A stretch of DNA of 37,436 bases, from NCBI GenBank assembly GCA_021778635.1, contig JAJYCD010000027.1:1-37436 (forward strand). The letters run 5' to 3'. Below, one piece after another: positions 1 through 8,239 of the stretch. The notes below the pieces were generated by a model that was not told where the DNA came from, ran no database searches, and worked only from the letters and a program-made list of their open reading frames with translations. Every line of letters begins with the position of its first letter. Within the stretch, counting starts at the first letter, position 1. The DNA is from Actinomycetes bacterium. Its GTDB lineage: Bacteria; Actinomycetota; Actinomycetes; Actinomycetales; Cellulomonadaceae. The position numbers and the translations under genes are program-made.

Positions 1-193
1 CACCAGGATCGTGCCGTGCGGCATCCCGGATGCCGACGTGACCTCGCTGTCCCAGGAGCTGGGCCGGCAGGTCACGATCGCCGAGGTCGTCGGCTCGGTG
101 CGCGCGCACCTCGACGTCGAGCTCACGTCCCTGGTCGCCGGTCACCGCGCCGACGCTCCGCGACCCGCCTCGGCAGAGGTCGCCCGGGTGTGA
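1..193 (+). CDS. lipB: Octanoyltransferase LipB, C-terminal fragment
   Basis: This is the 3' end of a gene that begins before the window; the reading frame enters at base 2. LipB transfers octanoyl groups from octanoyl-ACP to lipoyl domains of E2 and GcvH proteins in the cytoplasm. The visible 63 residues start with the family motif [10 protein letters not shown] and VTSL, where the Cys of VPCGI corresponds to the catalytic thioester cysteine of LipB. The tail ends in an Ala/Pro-rich stretch and a TGA at 191-193. It lies 78 bases before lipA on the same strand, the usual lipB-lipA pairing, so the two enzymes act in sequence (octanoylation, then sulfur insertion). Identification rests on the motif and the neighbour; the N-terminus is not visible. 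Confidence 0.9.
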   Translation, partial: TRIVPCGIPDADVTSLSQELGRQVTIAEVVGSVRAHLDVELTSLVAGHRADAPRPASAEVARV

Positions 194-258
194 CGCAGCG
201 CTCACCCGCGGCGCGTCCGCACGGCCGCCGGGCCGGGGGCACGACACGTGCGCTGACG

Positions 259-264
259 TAGGCT
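259..264 (+). promoter_or_regulatory. Predicted -10 hexamer of lipA (leaderless)
   Basis: TAGGCT lies 7 bases before the GTG of lipA, which would put the transcription start at or next to the start codon. No Shine-Dalgarno is present. No convincing -35 is visible, as is common in GC-rich actinobacteria. Confidence 0.45.
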
Positions 265-271
265 GGCACGC

Positions 272-1273
272 GTGACCATCGCACCCGAGGGACGCAGGAT
301 GCTGCGCGTCGAGGCCCGCAACGCAGAGACGCCCATCGAGAAGAAGCCCGAGTGGATCCGGACGCGGGCGACCATGGGCCCCGAGTATTCCGAGCTCAAG
401 GGCCTGGTCAAGGCCGGTGGGCTGCACACGGTGTGCGAGGAGGCCGGCTGCCCCAACATCTTCGAGTGCTGGGAGGATCGTGAGGCGACCTTCCTCATCG
501 GCGGCGACCAGTGCACGCGACGCTGCGACTTCTGCCAGATCGACACCGGTCGGCCGGCCGACTTCGACGCCGACGAGCCGCGTCGCGTCGCCGAGTCGGT
601 CCTCGCGATGGGGCTGCGGTACTCGACGGTCACGGGAGTGGCGCGCGACGACCTGCCCGACGGTGGCGCGTGGCTCTACGCGGAGACCGTGCGCCAGATC
701 CACGCACTCAACCCCGGGACGGGTGTCGAGCTGCTGATCCCCGACTTCAACGCCGAACCGACGCTCCTTGCGCAGGTCAACGCGTCACGGCCCGAGGTTC
801 TCGCGCACAACCTCGAGACCGTCCCGCGGATCTTCAAGACGATCCGACCCGGTTTCCGGTACGAGCGTTCTCTGTCGGTCCTCACAACCGCCCACGAGGC
901 CGGCCTCGTGACGAAGTCGAACCTCATCCTGGGCATGGGTGAGACGTACGACGAGGTCGTCGAGGCCCTCGAGGCCCTGCACGGCGCCGGCTGCGACCTC
1001 CTCACGATCACGCAGTACCTCCGGCCGTCGGTCCGCCATCATCCGGTCGACCGCTGGGTCCGCCCGGAGGAGTTCGTCGCACTCTCGGACGAGGCCGAGC
1101 GGATCGGGTTCCTCGGCGTGATGTCCGGCCCGCTGGTGCGGTCGTCGTACCGAGCGGGTCGCCTCTGGGGCCAGGCCATGCGTCGTCGCGGCGAGGAGAT
1201 CCCCCCGAGCCTGGCGCACCTCGCGGAGCCCACGAGCGCTCGCCAGGAAGCCCGGAGCCTGCTCTCCCGCTGA
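272..1273 (+). CDS. lipA: Lipoyl synthase
   Basis: Radical SAM enzyme of 333 residues that inserts two sulfurs at C6 and C8 of protein-bound octanoyl groups, completing lipoyl cofactors for pyruvate and 2-oxoglutarate dehydrogenases and the glycine cleavage system. Both iron-sulfur clusters are visible: the auxiliary cluster cysteines C55, C60 and C66 ([12 protein letters not shown]) and the radical SAM triad C81, C85 and C88 (CTRRCDFC). The C-terminal RSSY motif, whose serine ligates the auxiliary cluster, is present. Length is normal for the family. The GTG at 272 was chosen because it gives the usual N-terminus and follows a -10-like hexamer; the preceding bases have no ribosome binding site. 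It follows lipB directly, and AceE, a subunit of a lipoate-dependent complex, is encoded 26 kb downstream. Confidence 0.97.
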   Translation: MTIAPEGRRMLRVEARNAETPIEKKPEWIRTRATMGPEYSELKGLVKAGGLHTVCEEAGCPNIFECWEDREATFLIGGDQCTRRCDFCQIDTGRPADFDADEPRRVAESVLAMGLRYSTVTGVARDDLPDGGAWLYAETVRQIHALNPGTGVELLIPDFNAEPTLLAQVNASRPEVLAHNLETVPRIFKTIRPGFRYERSLSVLTTAHEAGLVTKSNLILGMGETYDEVVEALEALHGAGCDLLTITQYLRPSVRHHPVDRWVRPEEFVALSDEAERIGFLGVMSGPLVRSSYRAGRLWGQAMRRRGEEIPPSLAHLAEPTSARQEARSLLSR

Positions 1274-1311
1274 CGGTCGCGGAGCGGCGATGGCCGCCGG
1301 CGATCCACGAC

Positions 1312-1317
1312 TAGACT
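1312..1317 (+). promoter_or_regulatory. Predicted -10 hexamer of the DUF4191 gene
   Basis: TAGACT ends 8 bases before the ATG at 1326. There is no Shine-Dalgarno between them, so transcription probably starts within a base or two of the start codon. Confidence 0.45.
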
Positions 1318-1325
1318 CTCCGACC

Positions 1326-2039
1326 ATGGCCCGCAAGAACTCCGACGCGACCGTCGGCACGCCCACGGCGAAGTCCCGGTGGTACCGCCAGCTCTGGCTG
1401 GCCTACCGCATGACCCGCGAGGTCGATCCAGCGGTCCTGTGGTGGATGCTGAGCGCTCTCGTCGGCACGCTGGTCGTCTTCCTGGTGATCGGCGTCGTGG
1501 CCAAGAGCCTCGCGTTCTGGCTGATCATGGGCCTGCCGTTCGGACTCCTGGGCGCCACGATCATCCTCGCCCGCCGCGCGGAGAAGGCCGCGTACTCGCG
1601 ACTCGAGGGCCAGCCGGGCGCGTCGCTCGCCGCTCTCGGGACGATCAGGCGTGGCTGGGAGTTCGGTGACGAGCCGGTGGCCGTGGACCCGCGGACGAAG
1701 GATCTCGTCTTCCGGGGCGTCGGACGCCCGGGCATCGTCCTGATCGGCGAGGGTCCGGCCGGACGGGTCGACAAGCTGCTCGAGAGCGAGCGCAAGCGCA
1801 CGACGCGCGTGCTTCCGACCGTCCCGATCGTGGTGCTCCAGGTCGGCAACGGAGCGGGACAGGTCGAGCTCCGCTCGCTCCCCCGCACGGTGCAGCGGCT
1901 CAAGCCTGCCCTCACCAAGCAGGAGGTCGCCGAGGTGAGCAAACGGATGCGGGCGCTCGGCGCGACGCGGCTGCCCGTTCCCAAGGGCGTCGACCCCATG
2001 CGTGCGCGCCCCGACCACAAGGGGATGCGCGGCCGCTGA
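1326..2039 (+). CDS. DUF4191 family membrane protein
   Basis: A 237-residue protein of the actinobacterial DUF4191 family, whose members lie next to lipA (M. tuberculosis Rv2219 is the counterpart in position). The N-terminus is basic, then two hydrophobic helices follow at about residues 36-58 and 62-82, joined by a very short turn, and then a cytoplasmic-looking domain of about 150 residues rich in Arg and Val that includes VDPRTKDLVFRGVGRPGIVL. The ATG at 1326 was preferred over an upstream in-frame ATG at 1290 because it is next to a -10-like hexamer and matches the usual family start (MARK). Function is unknown. Its constant position beside lipA suggests genomic association rather than a proven role in lipoylation. 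Confidence 0.85.
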   Translation: MARKNSDATVGTPTAKSRWYRQLWLAYRMTREVDPAVLWWMLSALVGTLVVFLVIGVVAKSLAFWLIMGLPFGLLGATIILARRAEKAAYSRLEGQPGASLAALGTIRRGWEFGDEPVAVDPRTKDLVFRGVGRPGIVLIGEGPAGRVDKLLESERKRTTRVLPTVPIVVLQVGNGAGQVELRSLPRTVQRLKPALTKQEVAEVSKRMRALGATRLPVPKGVDPMRARPDHKGMRGR

Positions 2040-2077
2040 CGTCCCCGGCAGCGTCGGTGACCGTCGGTCACCGGCGG

Positions 2078-2512
2078 TCACCGCCGGACGATGACGGTTC
2101 CTGCTGCCCGGTCGTGCATCCCGCGACCGTCCGCGTCCCAGACGACCGCCGGGATCACGAGGCACAGCAGCACCGTACGAACGAGCGCGCGCACCGGTCC
2201 CGCCGGAGCTCCGTCGGGCGTCCTCACGACGAGTCCGAGAAGTCGGTGCCCGATCGTCGCACCAGCCGTGCCGACGAGAAGGACGTACTCGGCGCCGAGT
2301 ACCACGACCGGGCCGAGTGCCTGGCCCCGAAGGAATGCCGACGCGATCAGCGTGCACAGGAGCCAGTCCACGAACAGCGCGACGACCCGCCGCCCGAGCG
2401 GCGCGAGCGACCCCGACCCGGTCTCGGGAAGACCGAGCCGAGAGCCGCGCGCCGCGCTGTCGTGGTGCGGTCCACCCTCGAGCCAAGAGCCCATGTCCTC
2501 GCGTGCTGCCAT
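2078..2512 (-). CDS. RDD family membrane protein
   Basis: A 144-residue protein with an RDD domain: about 40 polar N-terminal residues, then three hydrophobic segments at roughly 43-65, 68-88 and 106-125. The domain starts at PLGRRVVALFVDWLL, where the family's Arg and Asp are visible, and ends with the typical DGRGMHDRAAGTVIV. Molecular function is unknown; some RDD proteins take part in ion transport or stress responses, but nothing here decides that. It is divergent from glnA1, matching the Rv2219A position in M. tuberculosis. The ATG at 2512 was chosen because a TACCCT hexamer lies 6 bases upstream. Frames extending further upstream on this strand run antisense through glnA1 and are GC-bias artefacts. 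Confidence 0.85.
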   Translation of the reverse strand: MAAREDMGSWLEGGPHHDSAARGSRLGLPETGSGSLAPLGRRVVALFVDWLLCTLIASAFLRGQALGPVVVLGAEYVLLVGTAGATIGHRLLGLVVRTPDGAPAGPVRALVRTVLLCLVIPAVVWDADGRGMHDRAAGTVIVRR

Positions 2513-2518
2513 CGCACG

Positions 2519-2524
2519 AGGGTA
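2519..2524 (-). promoter_or_regulatory. Predicted -10 hexamer of the RDD gene
   Basis: TACCCT read on the minus strand, 6 bases before the ATG at 2512. It fits the leaderless pattern seen repeatedly in this window. Confidence 0.35.
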
Positions 2525-2570
2525 ACCGCGGCCCGGATGAGACGACGCTCGTGACATGGGCGCACCCCCC

Positions 2571-2608
2571 GTAACATGGCCGAAACGTGCGGTAAACCAC
2601 GGAGTAAC
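2571..2608 (+). promoter_or_regulatory. GlnR-type operator upstream of glnA1
   Basis: Four pentamers lie in helical phase with exactly 6 bases between each: GTAAC (2571-2575), GAAAC (2582-2586), TAAAC (2593-2597) and GTAAC (2604-2608). This matches the actinobacterial GlnR pattern gTnAC-n6-GaAAC repeated twice, as described for Streptomyces and Mycobacterium glnA promoters. The array is centred about 42 bases before the predicted start of transcription, the position expected of an activator. No glnR gene is in the window, so the identity of the regulator is inferred from the site alone. Confidence 0.75.
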
Positions 2609-2618
2609 CGGCGGACCG

Positions 2619-2624
2619 TAGCCT
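2619..2624 (+). promoter_or_regulatory. Predicted -10 hexamer of glnA1
   Basis: TAGCCT sits 10 bases after the GlnR-like array. A start near 2631 would give a leader of about 35 bases containing GAGGAG (2654-2659), 6 bases before the ATG. No -35 hexamer is recognisable, consistent with an activator-dependent promoter. Confidence 0.45.
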
Positions 2625-2665
2625 CGACCTGCCCGGTAGGGGCACACCGATCTGAGGAGCAGCGG

Positions 2666-4090
2666 ATGTTCAGCAAGCCAGAGGAAGTCCTGGCGTTCAT
2701 CAAGAGCGAGGACGTCAAGTTCGTCGATGTGCGGTTCTGTGACCTGCCGGGAGTGATGCAGCACTTCAACGTGCCCGCGTACTCGCTCGACCTGGACTTC
2801 TTCGTCGACGGCCAGATGTTCGACGGTTCGTCGATCCGCGGCTTCCAGGCGATCCACGAGTCCGACATGAAGCTCATCCCGGACATCACGACCGCCTACC
2901 TCGACCCGTTCCGGGTCGAGAAGACGCTGAACATCAACATGTCGATCGTCGACCCCTACACCGACGAGCCGTACAGCCGCGACCCGCGTCAGGTCGCCGC
3001 GAAGGCCGAGGCGTACCTGCGCTCCACGGGCATCGCCGACACGGCGTTCTTCGCCCCCGAGGCGGAGTTCTACATCTTCGACGACGTCCGCTTCGAGACC
3101 AAGCAGAACGCGTCGTACGTGTTCATCGACTCGATCGAGGCCGCGTGGAACACCGGCCGCGTCGAGGAGGGTGGCAACCTCGGTCACAAGACCCCGTACA
3201 AGGGCGGCTACTTCCCGGTCCCGCCGGTCGACATGTTCGCCGACATCCGTGACCAGATCTCCCTGCAGCTCGACGCGTTGGGTCTCGGGGTCGAGCGCGC
3301 GCACCACGAGGTCGGCACGGCCGGCCAGGCGGAGATCAACTACCGCTTCGACGAGCTCGCCAAGTCCGCGGACAAGGTCCAGCTGTTCAAGTACGTCGTG
3401 AAGAACGTGGCGCACGCCAATGGGCGCACCGCGACCTTCATGCCGAAGCCGCTCTTCGGCGACAACGGCTCGGGCATGCACGTGCACCAGTCCCTCTGGA
3501 AGGACGGCAAGCCGCTGTTCTTCGACGAGAAGGGCTACGGCGGGCTCTCGGACCTCGCGCGCTGGTACATCGGTGGCCTGCTCAAGCACGCCCCGTCGCT
3601 GCTCGCGTTCACCAACCCGACGGTGAACTCCTACCACCGCCTCGTGCCGGGCTTCGAGGCGCCGGTCAACCTGGTCTACTCGGCCCGCAACCGCTCCGCC
3701 TGCATCCGGATCCCCGTCACGGGCTCGAACCCGAAGGCCAAGCGCATCGAGTTCCGCGTGCCGGACCCGTCGAGCAACCCGTACCTCGCCTTCGCGGCGA
3801 TGCTGATGGCTGGTCTCGACGGCATCCAGAACCGCATCGAGCCGCCGGAGCCGGTCGACAAGGACCTCTACGAGCTGCCGCCGGAGGAGCACGCGCTCAT
3901 CCAGCAGGTCCCGGGCTCGCTCGCCGAGGTGCTCGACAACCTCGAGGCCGACCACGACTTCCTCACGGCAGGCAACGTCTTCACGCCCGACCTGATCGCT
4001 ACGTGGATCGACTACAAGCGCTCGCACGAGGTCGACCCGATCCGGCTGCGCCCGCACCCGCACGAGTTCGAGCTCTACTACGACGTCTGA
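2666..4090 (+). CDS. glnA: Glutamine synthetase type I-beta, adenylylation-regulated
   Basis: A 474-residue cytosolic dodecameric enzyme that makes glutamine from glutamate, ammonia and ATP, the main ammonia-assimilating step. Signatures in order: FDGSSIRGF (53-60), the metal-binding EAEFY near 132-136, [10 protein letters not shown] (267-276), [20 protein letters not shown] (359-378) and [10 protein letters not shown] (399-408). Tyr402 in the last motif is the residue adenylylated by GlnE in GSI-beta enzymes. The ATG at 2666 was chosen for the MFSKPEEVL start and the GAGGAG 6 bases before it. An in-frame ATG at 2576 lies inside the GlnR operator and is not the start. Regulation appears double: GlnR-type transcription control and covalent control by GlnE, encoded at 10151-13234. 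A strong terminator follows. Confidence 0.98.
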   Translation: MFSKPEEVLAFIKSEDVKFVDVRFCDLPGVMQHFNVPAYSLDLDFFVDGQMFDGSSIRGFQAIHESDMKLIPDITTAYLDPFRVEKTLNINMSIVDPYTDEPYSRDPRQVAAKAEAYLRSTGIADTAFFAPEAEFYIFDDVRFETKQNASYVFIDSIEAAWNTGRVEEGGNLGHKTPYKGGYFPVPPVDMFADIRDQISLQLDALGLGVERAHHEVGTAGQAEINYRFDELAKSADKVQLFKYVVKNVAHANGRTATFMPKPLFGDNGSGMHVHQSLWKDGKPLFFDEKGYGGLSDLARWYIGGLLKHAPSLLAFTNPTVNSYHRLVPGFEAPVNLVYSARNRSACIRIPVTGSNPKAKRIEFRVPDPSSNPYLAFAAMLMAGLDGIQNRIEPPEPVDKDLYELPPEEHALIQQVPGSLAEVLDNLEADHDFLTAGNVFTPDLIATWIDYKRSHEVDPIRLRPHPHEFELYYDV

Positions 4091-4137
4091 CCGACGACAC
4101 GCAGGCCAGGCCTGCTGACGAGGCGTGACCGAGCTCC

Positions 4138-4180
4138 ACGACAGAACCCGGCCATCCGCACGATGGCCGGGTTCTGTCGT
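4138..4180 (+). terminator. Strong hairpin terminator after glnA1
   Basis: A perfect 18-bp inverted repeat (arms 4138-4155 and 4163-4180) around a 7-base loop, 47 bases after the glnA1 stop. There is no T-run, as usual for GC-rich actinobacterial terminators. A smaller palindrome, GCAGGCC-A-GGCCTGC, lies just before it at 4101-4115. Confidence 0.9.
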
Positions 4181-4345
4181 TCCCCGATACGGCCGGAGCA
4201 TCCCTCGTTCGGCACGCGTCCCACATAGTGAGCGGCACCCTCTCGGCAGATGACTGTCGAATCGTGACCCGACGAGGGCCCATGCTGTGACGAACATGTA
4301 CAAAATTGACGGACTCGCTTGACTGTCCTGCCTGTCTGTCCATTC

Positions 4346-4376
4346 GTCTCGTCTCCGGCACACCCGGAGACGAGAC
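4346..4376 (+). promoter_or_regulatory. Leader hairpin upstream of the transporter lipoprotein gene
   Basis: The 214 bases between the glnA1 terminator and the lipoprotein gene are less GC-rich near 4290-4345. TTGACT (4319-4324) with a weak ATTCGT 17 bases later could be a promoter, but that is a poor match. A perfect 13-bp inverted repeat (4346-4358 and 4364-4376, loop CACAC) follows, ending just before GAGAGGA (4382-4388) and the GTG at 4395. It could be an mRNA-stabilising or attenuating hairpin, or an operator dyad. Confidence 0.6.
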
Positions 4377-4394
4377 CTCCTGAGAGGACGATCT

Positions 4395-6014
4395 GTGAAG
4401 AAGAGCACACACCGCCTGGTGACCACGGTCGCGGCCGCAGCCACCGTGGCACTCGCGTTGAGCGCATGTGGTGCCGGGCGCACCAACACGAGCGCCACCG
4501 GCGGCAGCACCACGGCCGCGAGCTCGACCCTGCTGGTCGGTACGACCGACAAGGTCACCGCGATCGACCCGGCCGGCTCCTACGACAACGGCTCGTTCAA
4601 CATCGAGACCCAGGTCTTCCCGTTCCTCATGAGCTTCAAGCCCGGCGGTGCCGAGCTCGCGCCCGACGCGGCTCAGAGCTGCAAGTACACCTCGGATACC
4701 GTCTACACCTGCGTGCTGCGGGACGGGCTGAAGTTCGCCAACGGCGACCCGATCAACGCGTCGACGGTCAAGTTCACCTTCGACCGCCAGATCGCGATCA
4801 ACGACCCCAACGGGCCCGCGTCGCTGCTCGGCAACCTCGCCTCGGTCAGCGCGGTCGACGCGAAGACGGTGGCGTTCACCCTCAAGACGCCGAACGACCA
4901 GACGTTCCCCCAGGTCCTGGCGTCCCCCGCCGGACCGATCGTCGACGAGAAGGTCTTCAAGGCCGACGCCGTCCTCGACGACAACGCGATCGTCGCAGCG
5001 AAGGCCTTCGCCGGTCCGTACACGATCACGTCGTACAAGAAGAACGAGCTCGTCGTGCTCGCCAAGAACCCGGACTACTCCGGGATCCAGGGCACTCCGA
5101 AGAACGACGGCATCACGCTGAAGTACTACGCGGACTCGAACAACCTCAAGCTCGACATCGCGTCGGGTGCGATCGACGTCGCGACCCGGAGCCTCACCCC
5201 GACGGACATCGACAGCCTGAAGACGACCGATGGCGTCCAGGTCGTCTCGGGTCCCGGTGGCGAGATCCGGTACGTCGTCTTCAACATGAACACGATGCCC
5301 GGCAGCACGCCCGAGCAGAAGCTCGCGATCCGTAAGGCGTTCGCCTACTCGATCGACCGCCAGGAGATCGCGACCCAGGTGTACAAGGACACCTACACGC
5401 CGCTGTACTCCTACGTGCCCGCCGGGCTCCCGGGCGCGGCCACTCCGTTCAAGGACCTGTACGGGACCAAGCCCGACGTCGCCGCCGCGACCAAGCAGCT
5501 CGCGGACGCCGGCGTGAGCACACCCGTCACCCTCGACATCCAGTACAACCCGGACCACTACGGACCGAGCTCCGACCAGGAGTACGCGGCCGTCAAGCGC
5601 CAGCTCGAGGCGACCGGGCTGTTCAAGGTCAACCTGCAGTCCACCGAGTGGGTCACCTACGCGAAGCAACGGTCGCAGGACGCCTACCCCGTCTACCAGC
5701 TCGGCTGGTTCCCGGACTTCTCGGACGCCGACAACTACCTGACACCGTTCTTCGACAAGGGGAACTTCCTCAACAACCACTTCGAGAACGCGGACATCAG
5801 CGCCCTGCTCGCCTCGGAGCGGACGGACAGCAACCCGACGACCCGCGCGGCAACGCTCGTGAAGATCCAGACCGAGATGGCGTCGAAGTACCTCTCGACC
5901 ATCCCGCTCCTGCAGGGTGCGCAGGTCGCCGTGGCCCGCAACGGGGTCAACGGCGTGAAGGACACGCTCAACGCGTCCTTCCAGTTCCGGTACGCGGTGC
6001 TCAGCAAGAGCTGA
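4395..6014 (+). CDS. Peptide ABC transporter substrate-binding lipoprotein
   Basis: A 539-residue extracytoplasmic solute-binding protein of family 5 (DppA/OppA/NikA type), anchored to the outer face of the membrane. The N-terminus is a lipoprotein signal: basic KK, a hydrophobic stretch at about 8-22, and lipobox LSAC with the lipidated Cys25, followed by a Ser/Thr/Gly-rich linker. Typical family features follow: DPAGSYDNGSFNIETQVF, the DGLKFANGDPINASTVKFTFDR region, and FNMNTMPGSTPEQKLAIRKAFAYSIDR. The GTG at 4395 has GAGAGGA 6 bases upstream. It heads a transporter operon with two permeases and a double ATPase. The substrate is probably di- or oligopeptides, but family 5 also binds nickel, sugars and opines, so specificity cannot be fixed from sequence. 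Confidence 0.92.
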   Translation: MKKSTHRLVTTVAAAATVALALSACGAGRTNTSATGGSTTAASSTLLVGTTDKVTAIDPAGSYDNGSFNIETQVFPFLMSFKPGGAELAPDAAQSCKYTSDTVYTCVLRDGLKFANGDPINASTVKFTFDRQIAINDPNGPASLLGNLASVSAVDAKTVAFTLKTPNDQTFPQVLASPAGPIVDEKVFKADAVLDDNAIVAAKAFAGPYTITSYKKNELVVLAKNPDYSGIQGTPKNDGITLKYYADSNNLKLDIASGAIDVATRSLTPTDIDSLKTTDGVQVVSGPGGEIRYVVFNMNTMPGSTPEQKLAIRKAFAYSIDRQEIATQVYKDTYTPLYSYVPAGLPGAATPFKDLYGTKPDVAAATKQLADAGVSTPVTLDIQYNPDHYGPSSDQEYAAVKRQLEATGLFKVNLQSTEWVTYAKQRSQDAYPVYQLGWFPDFSDADNYLTPFFDKGNFLNNHFENADISALLASERTDSNPTTRAATLVKIQTEMASKYLSTIPLLQGAQVAVARNGVNGVKDTLNASFQFRYAVLSKS

Positions 6015-6028
6015 CGTCCGCGGGCGAG

Positions 6029-6058
6029 GCGGGGGTCGCACCCGGGTGCGGCCCCCGC
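6029..6058 (+). terminator. Intra-operon hairpin between lipoprotein and permease genes
   Basis: GCGGGGG-T-CGCACC pairs with GGTGCG-G-CCCCCGC (6029-6042 with 6045-6058), broken only by a T-G wobble. It lies 14 bases after the lipoprotein stop. Such hairpins often stabilise or partly terminate the message so that binding protein exceeds permease. Confidence 0.65.
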
Positions 6059-6116
6059 ACCGTCACGTCCTGGGCGCATCGGTGCGACCAGGAGCCGGCT
6101 CCCACGATCGGACACC

Positions 6117-7160
6117 ATGAACGTCAAGATTCTCCCCCGCAGTCCGCTGGTCAGGTATCTGCTGGTCCGCCTCGCGCTGATCGTGCCGACCGTGTGGATC
6201 CTGGTCAGCGTCGTCTTCTTCTTCATGCGCGTGATCGGTGATCCCATCACGGCCTCGCAGGGTGGTCGTCTCTCCGCTGCTCAGCTCGCCGCCCGCCGCG
6301 CGGCGGCCGGCTTCGACCGACCGATCCTCCAGCAGTACGGCGAGTATCTCGGCGGACTGCTGCACGGCGACTTCGGCACCGCTCTCACTGACCATCGGAA
6401 GATCAGCGAGGTGCTGATCACCAACGGTGCGGCGACCCTCGAGCTGACCTTCTGGGCCCTGATCGTCGCGTTCGTCGTCGGCATCCCGCTCGGACGCCTG
6501 GCCGCGCGCTACCGCGACAAGTTGCCCGACGTCACGATCCGCACGTTCGCGGTGCTCGTGTACGCGGCGCCGGTCTTCTTCGTCGGGCTCCTCCTCAAGC
6601 TCCTCTTCTCCGCGACGCTCAACTGGTTGCCGGCGTCGGGCCGCGCCTCCGCCAACGTCGAGATCGCGCTCAACAACGTCAACCCCAAGACCAACGTCAT
6701 GATCATCGACGCGATCCTGTACGGGGACCCGGGCTACATCCTCGACGTCCTGCGGCACGCGATCCTGCCCGCCCTCGCACTCGGGCTGCTGACAGCCGGC
6801 GTGTTCATCCGACTCATCCGGATCAACCTGCTCGAGACGATGCGCACGGACTACGTCACCGCGGCACGAGCTCGCGGCGTGCCCGAGCGGCTGGTCGTAC
6901 GCAAGCATGCCTTCCGCAACGCGCTCGTCCCGGTCGTCACGGTGATGGGGATGCAGATCGCGATCATGCTCGGCGGCGCGATCCTCACCGAGACGACGTT
7001 CGAGTGGCAAGGCCTCGGCTACGTGCTCTCGCACTACCTCCTGGCGCGGGACTTCGTCGCGGTGCAGGGCATCGTGACCGCGATCGCCGTGGTCGTCGCG
7101 GTGTCGAGCTTCTTGATCGATGTCATCAACGCACTCGTCGACCCGAGAGTGAGGTACTGA
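6117..7160 (+). CDS. Peptide ABC transporter permease, DppB type
   Basis: A 347-residue inner-membrane permease. The first helix (about 14-38, YLLVRLALIVPTVWILVSVVFFF) is the typical DppB/OppB N-terminus, followed by an extracellular segment with QYGEYLGGLLHGDFGTAL and then five more helices. The cytoplasmic EAA loop that docks on the ATPase is visible as YVTAARARGVPERLVVRKHAFRNALVPVV split across about residues 243-271. It is longer than most DppB (about 310-340) because of an insertion between helices with SGRASANVEIALNNVNPKTN. The gene follows the lipoprotein after about 100 bases and joins the next permease through a TGATG stop/start. Confidence 0.94.
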   Translation: MNVKILPRSPLVRYLLVRLALIVPTVWILVSVVFFFMRVIGDPITASQGGRLSAAQLAARRAAAGFDRPILQQYGEYLGGLLHGDFGTALTDHRKISEVLITNGAATLELTFWALIVAFVVGIPLGRLAARYRDKLPDVTIRTFAVLVYAAPVFFVGLLLKLLFSATLNWLPASGRASANVEIALNNVNPKTNVMIIDAILYGDPGYILDVLRHAILPALALGLLTAGVFIRLIRINLLETMRTDYVTAARARGVPERLVVRKHAFRNALVPVVTVMGMQIAIMLGGAILTETTFEWQGLGYVLSHYLLARDFVAVQGIVTAIAVVVAVSSFLIDVINALVDPRVRY

Positions 7161-8239
7161 TGAGCGCGCTCGTCGCCACCGAGACCGCCGACCTCGAGGC
7201 CCCGCCCCGCCGGCGCGGCTTCCCCGGCGTCGCCCTGATCAGGTCCACCCACGGGCTGCAGCGCGCGATGCTCCTCAGCGGCCTCGTCGTGATCGTCCTG
7301 TTCGTCGTCGTCGCGGTCTTCGCGCCGCTGATCGCGCCATACGGGTTCAACGCGGACCGCGCGAACGGCGTGATCTTCGGGACGCAGCAGCCGCCGTCGG
7401 CCGCGCACTGGTTCGGCACGACGGTGGGCGGCCAGGACGTCCTCTCGCGCGTGATCTTCGGCGCACGCACGGCCCTGACCGTGATCGTGCTCGCTGTCGC
7501 GATCTCCCTCACGGTGGGAGCGCCGCTCGGGGTGATCTCGGGATACGTGGGCGGCAAGGTCGACCGCGTGCTCGTGCTCGTCACCGACGCGCTCTACGCG
7601 TTCCCGTCGCTGCTGCTCGCGATCGTCGTCTCGATCATGATCACCGGCGGCCGGTCGACGCCGGTCGGCGGCATCATCGCAGCGGCGTTGTCGATCACGG
7701 TCGTGTTCGTCCCGCAGTACTTCCGCGTCGTGCGCAACCAGACGGTCTCCGTCAAGCACGAGCCGTTCGTCGACGCGGCACGGATCACCGGCGCGAAGCC
7801 CGGGCGGATCATGTTCCGCCACGTCCTGCCGAACGTGTCGCAGACCATCCCGGTGCTCGCCACCCTGAACGCCTCGGAGGCGATCCTCACCCTTGCCGGC
7901 CTCGGCTTCCTCGGCTTCGGGATCGAGCCGTCGGCCGCGGCCGAATGGGGGTACGACCTCAACAAGGCGCTCTCCGACGCGACCAACGGCATCTGGTGGA
8001 CCGGTGTCTACCCGGGTCTCGCGATCGTCGTCGTCGTCGCGGGCGTCACGCTCGTCGGCGAGAGCCTCAACGACATCCTCAACCCGATGCTGCGCACGCG
8101 CGGAGCCGGGACGACCACCGCGGACGAGCAGGAGATCGTGCTCGCGACGGAGGCGGACGCGACGACCGGCGATCACGTCGCCGACCGTGCCGGCCTGACC
8201 GACGACACCCCCACGAGCGACCAGGAGGACGGGCGATGA
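7160..8239 (+). CDS. Peptide ABC transporter permease, DppC type
   Basis: A 359-residue second permease subunit that pairs with the DppB-type protein. A cytoplasmic N-terminus of about 35 residues leads to the first helix (LLSGLVVIVLFVVVAVFAPLIA), then the family motif HWFGTTVGGQDVLSRVIFGARTAL, further helices, and the EAA loop FVDAARITGAKPGRIMFRHVLPN. The last 45 or so residues form an acidic, Thr-rich cytoplasmic tail that most family members lack. The ATG at 7160 overlaps the previous stop by one base (TGATG), so translation is coupled. The gene overlaps the ATPase start by four bases. Confidence 0.94.
   Translation: MSALVATETADLEAPPRRRGFPGVALIRSTHGLQRAMLLSGLVVIVLFVVVAVFAPLIAPYGFNADRANGVIFGTQQPPSAAHWFGTTVGGQDVLSRVIFGARTALTVIVLAVAISLTVGAPLGVISGYVGGKVDRVLVLVTDALYAFPSLLLAIVVSIMITGGRSTPVGGIIAAALSITVVFVPQYFRVVRNQTVSVKHEPFVDAARITGAKPGRIMFRHVLPNVSQTIPVLATLNASEAILTLAGLGFLGFGIEPSAAAEWGYDLNKALSDATNGIWWTGVYPGLAIVVVVAGVTLVGESLNDILNPMLRTRGAGTTTADEQEIVLATEADATTGDHVADRAGLTDDTPTSDQEDGR

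Noticed and set aside
2611-2641. Divergent promoter pair with a fifth GlnR box downstream of the array
   Set aside because: No further GTnAC or GAAAC pentamer keeps the 11-base phase beyond 2608; an isolated GTAAC at 2522-2526 is out of phase and overlaps the RDD start region.
2513-4558. Long minus-strand open frame extending the RDD gene across glnA1
   Set aside because: The extension is antisense to the strongly conserved glnA1 and has Arg/Val/Asp-rich shadow composition; the RDD protein starts at 2512.
3999-6041. 680-residue minus-strand open frame opposite the transporter lipoprotein
   Set aside because: It lies antisense to a well supported lipoprotein gene and has low-complexity Arg/Gly/Val/Asp composition without motifs.
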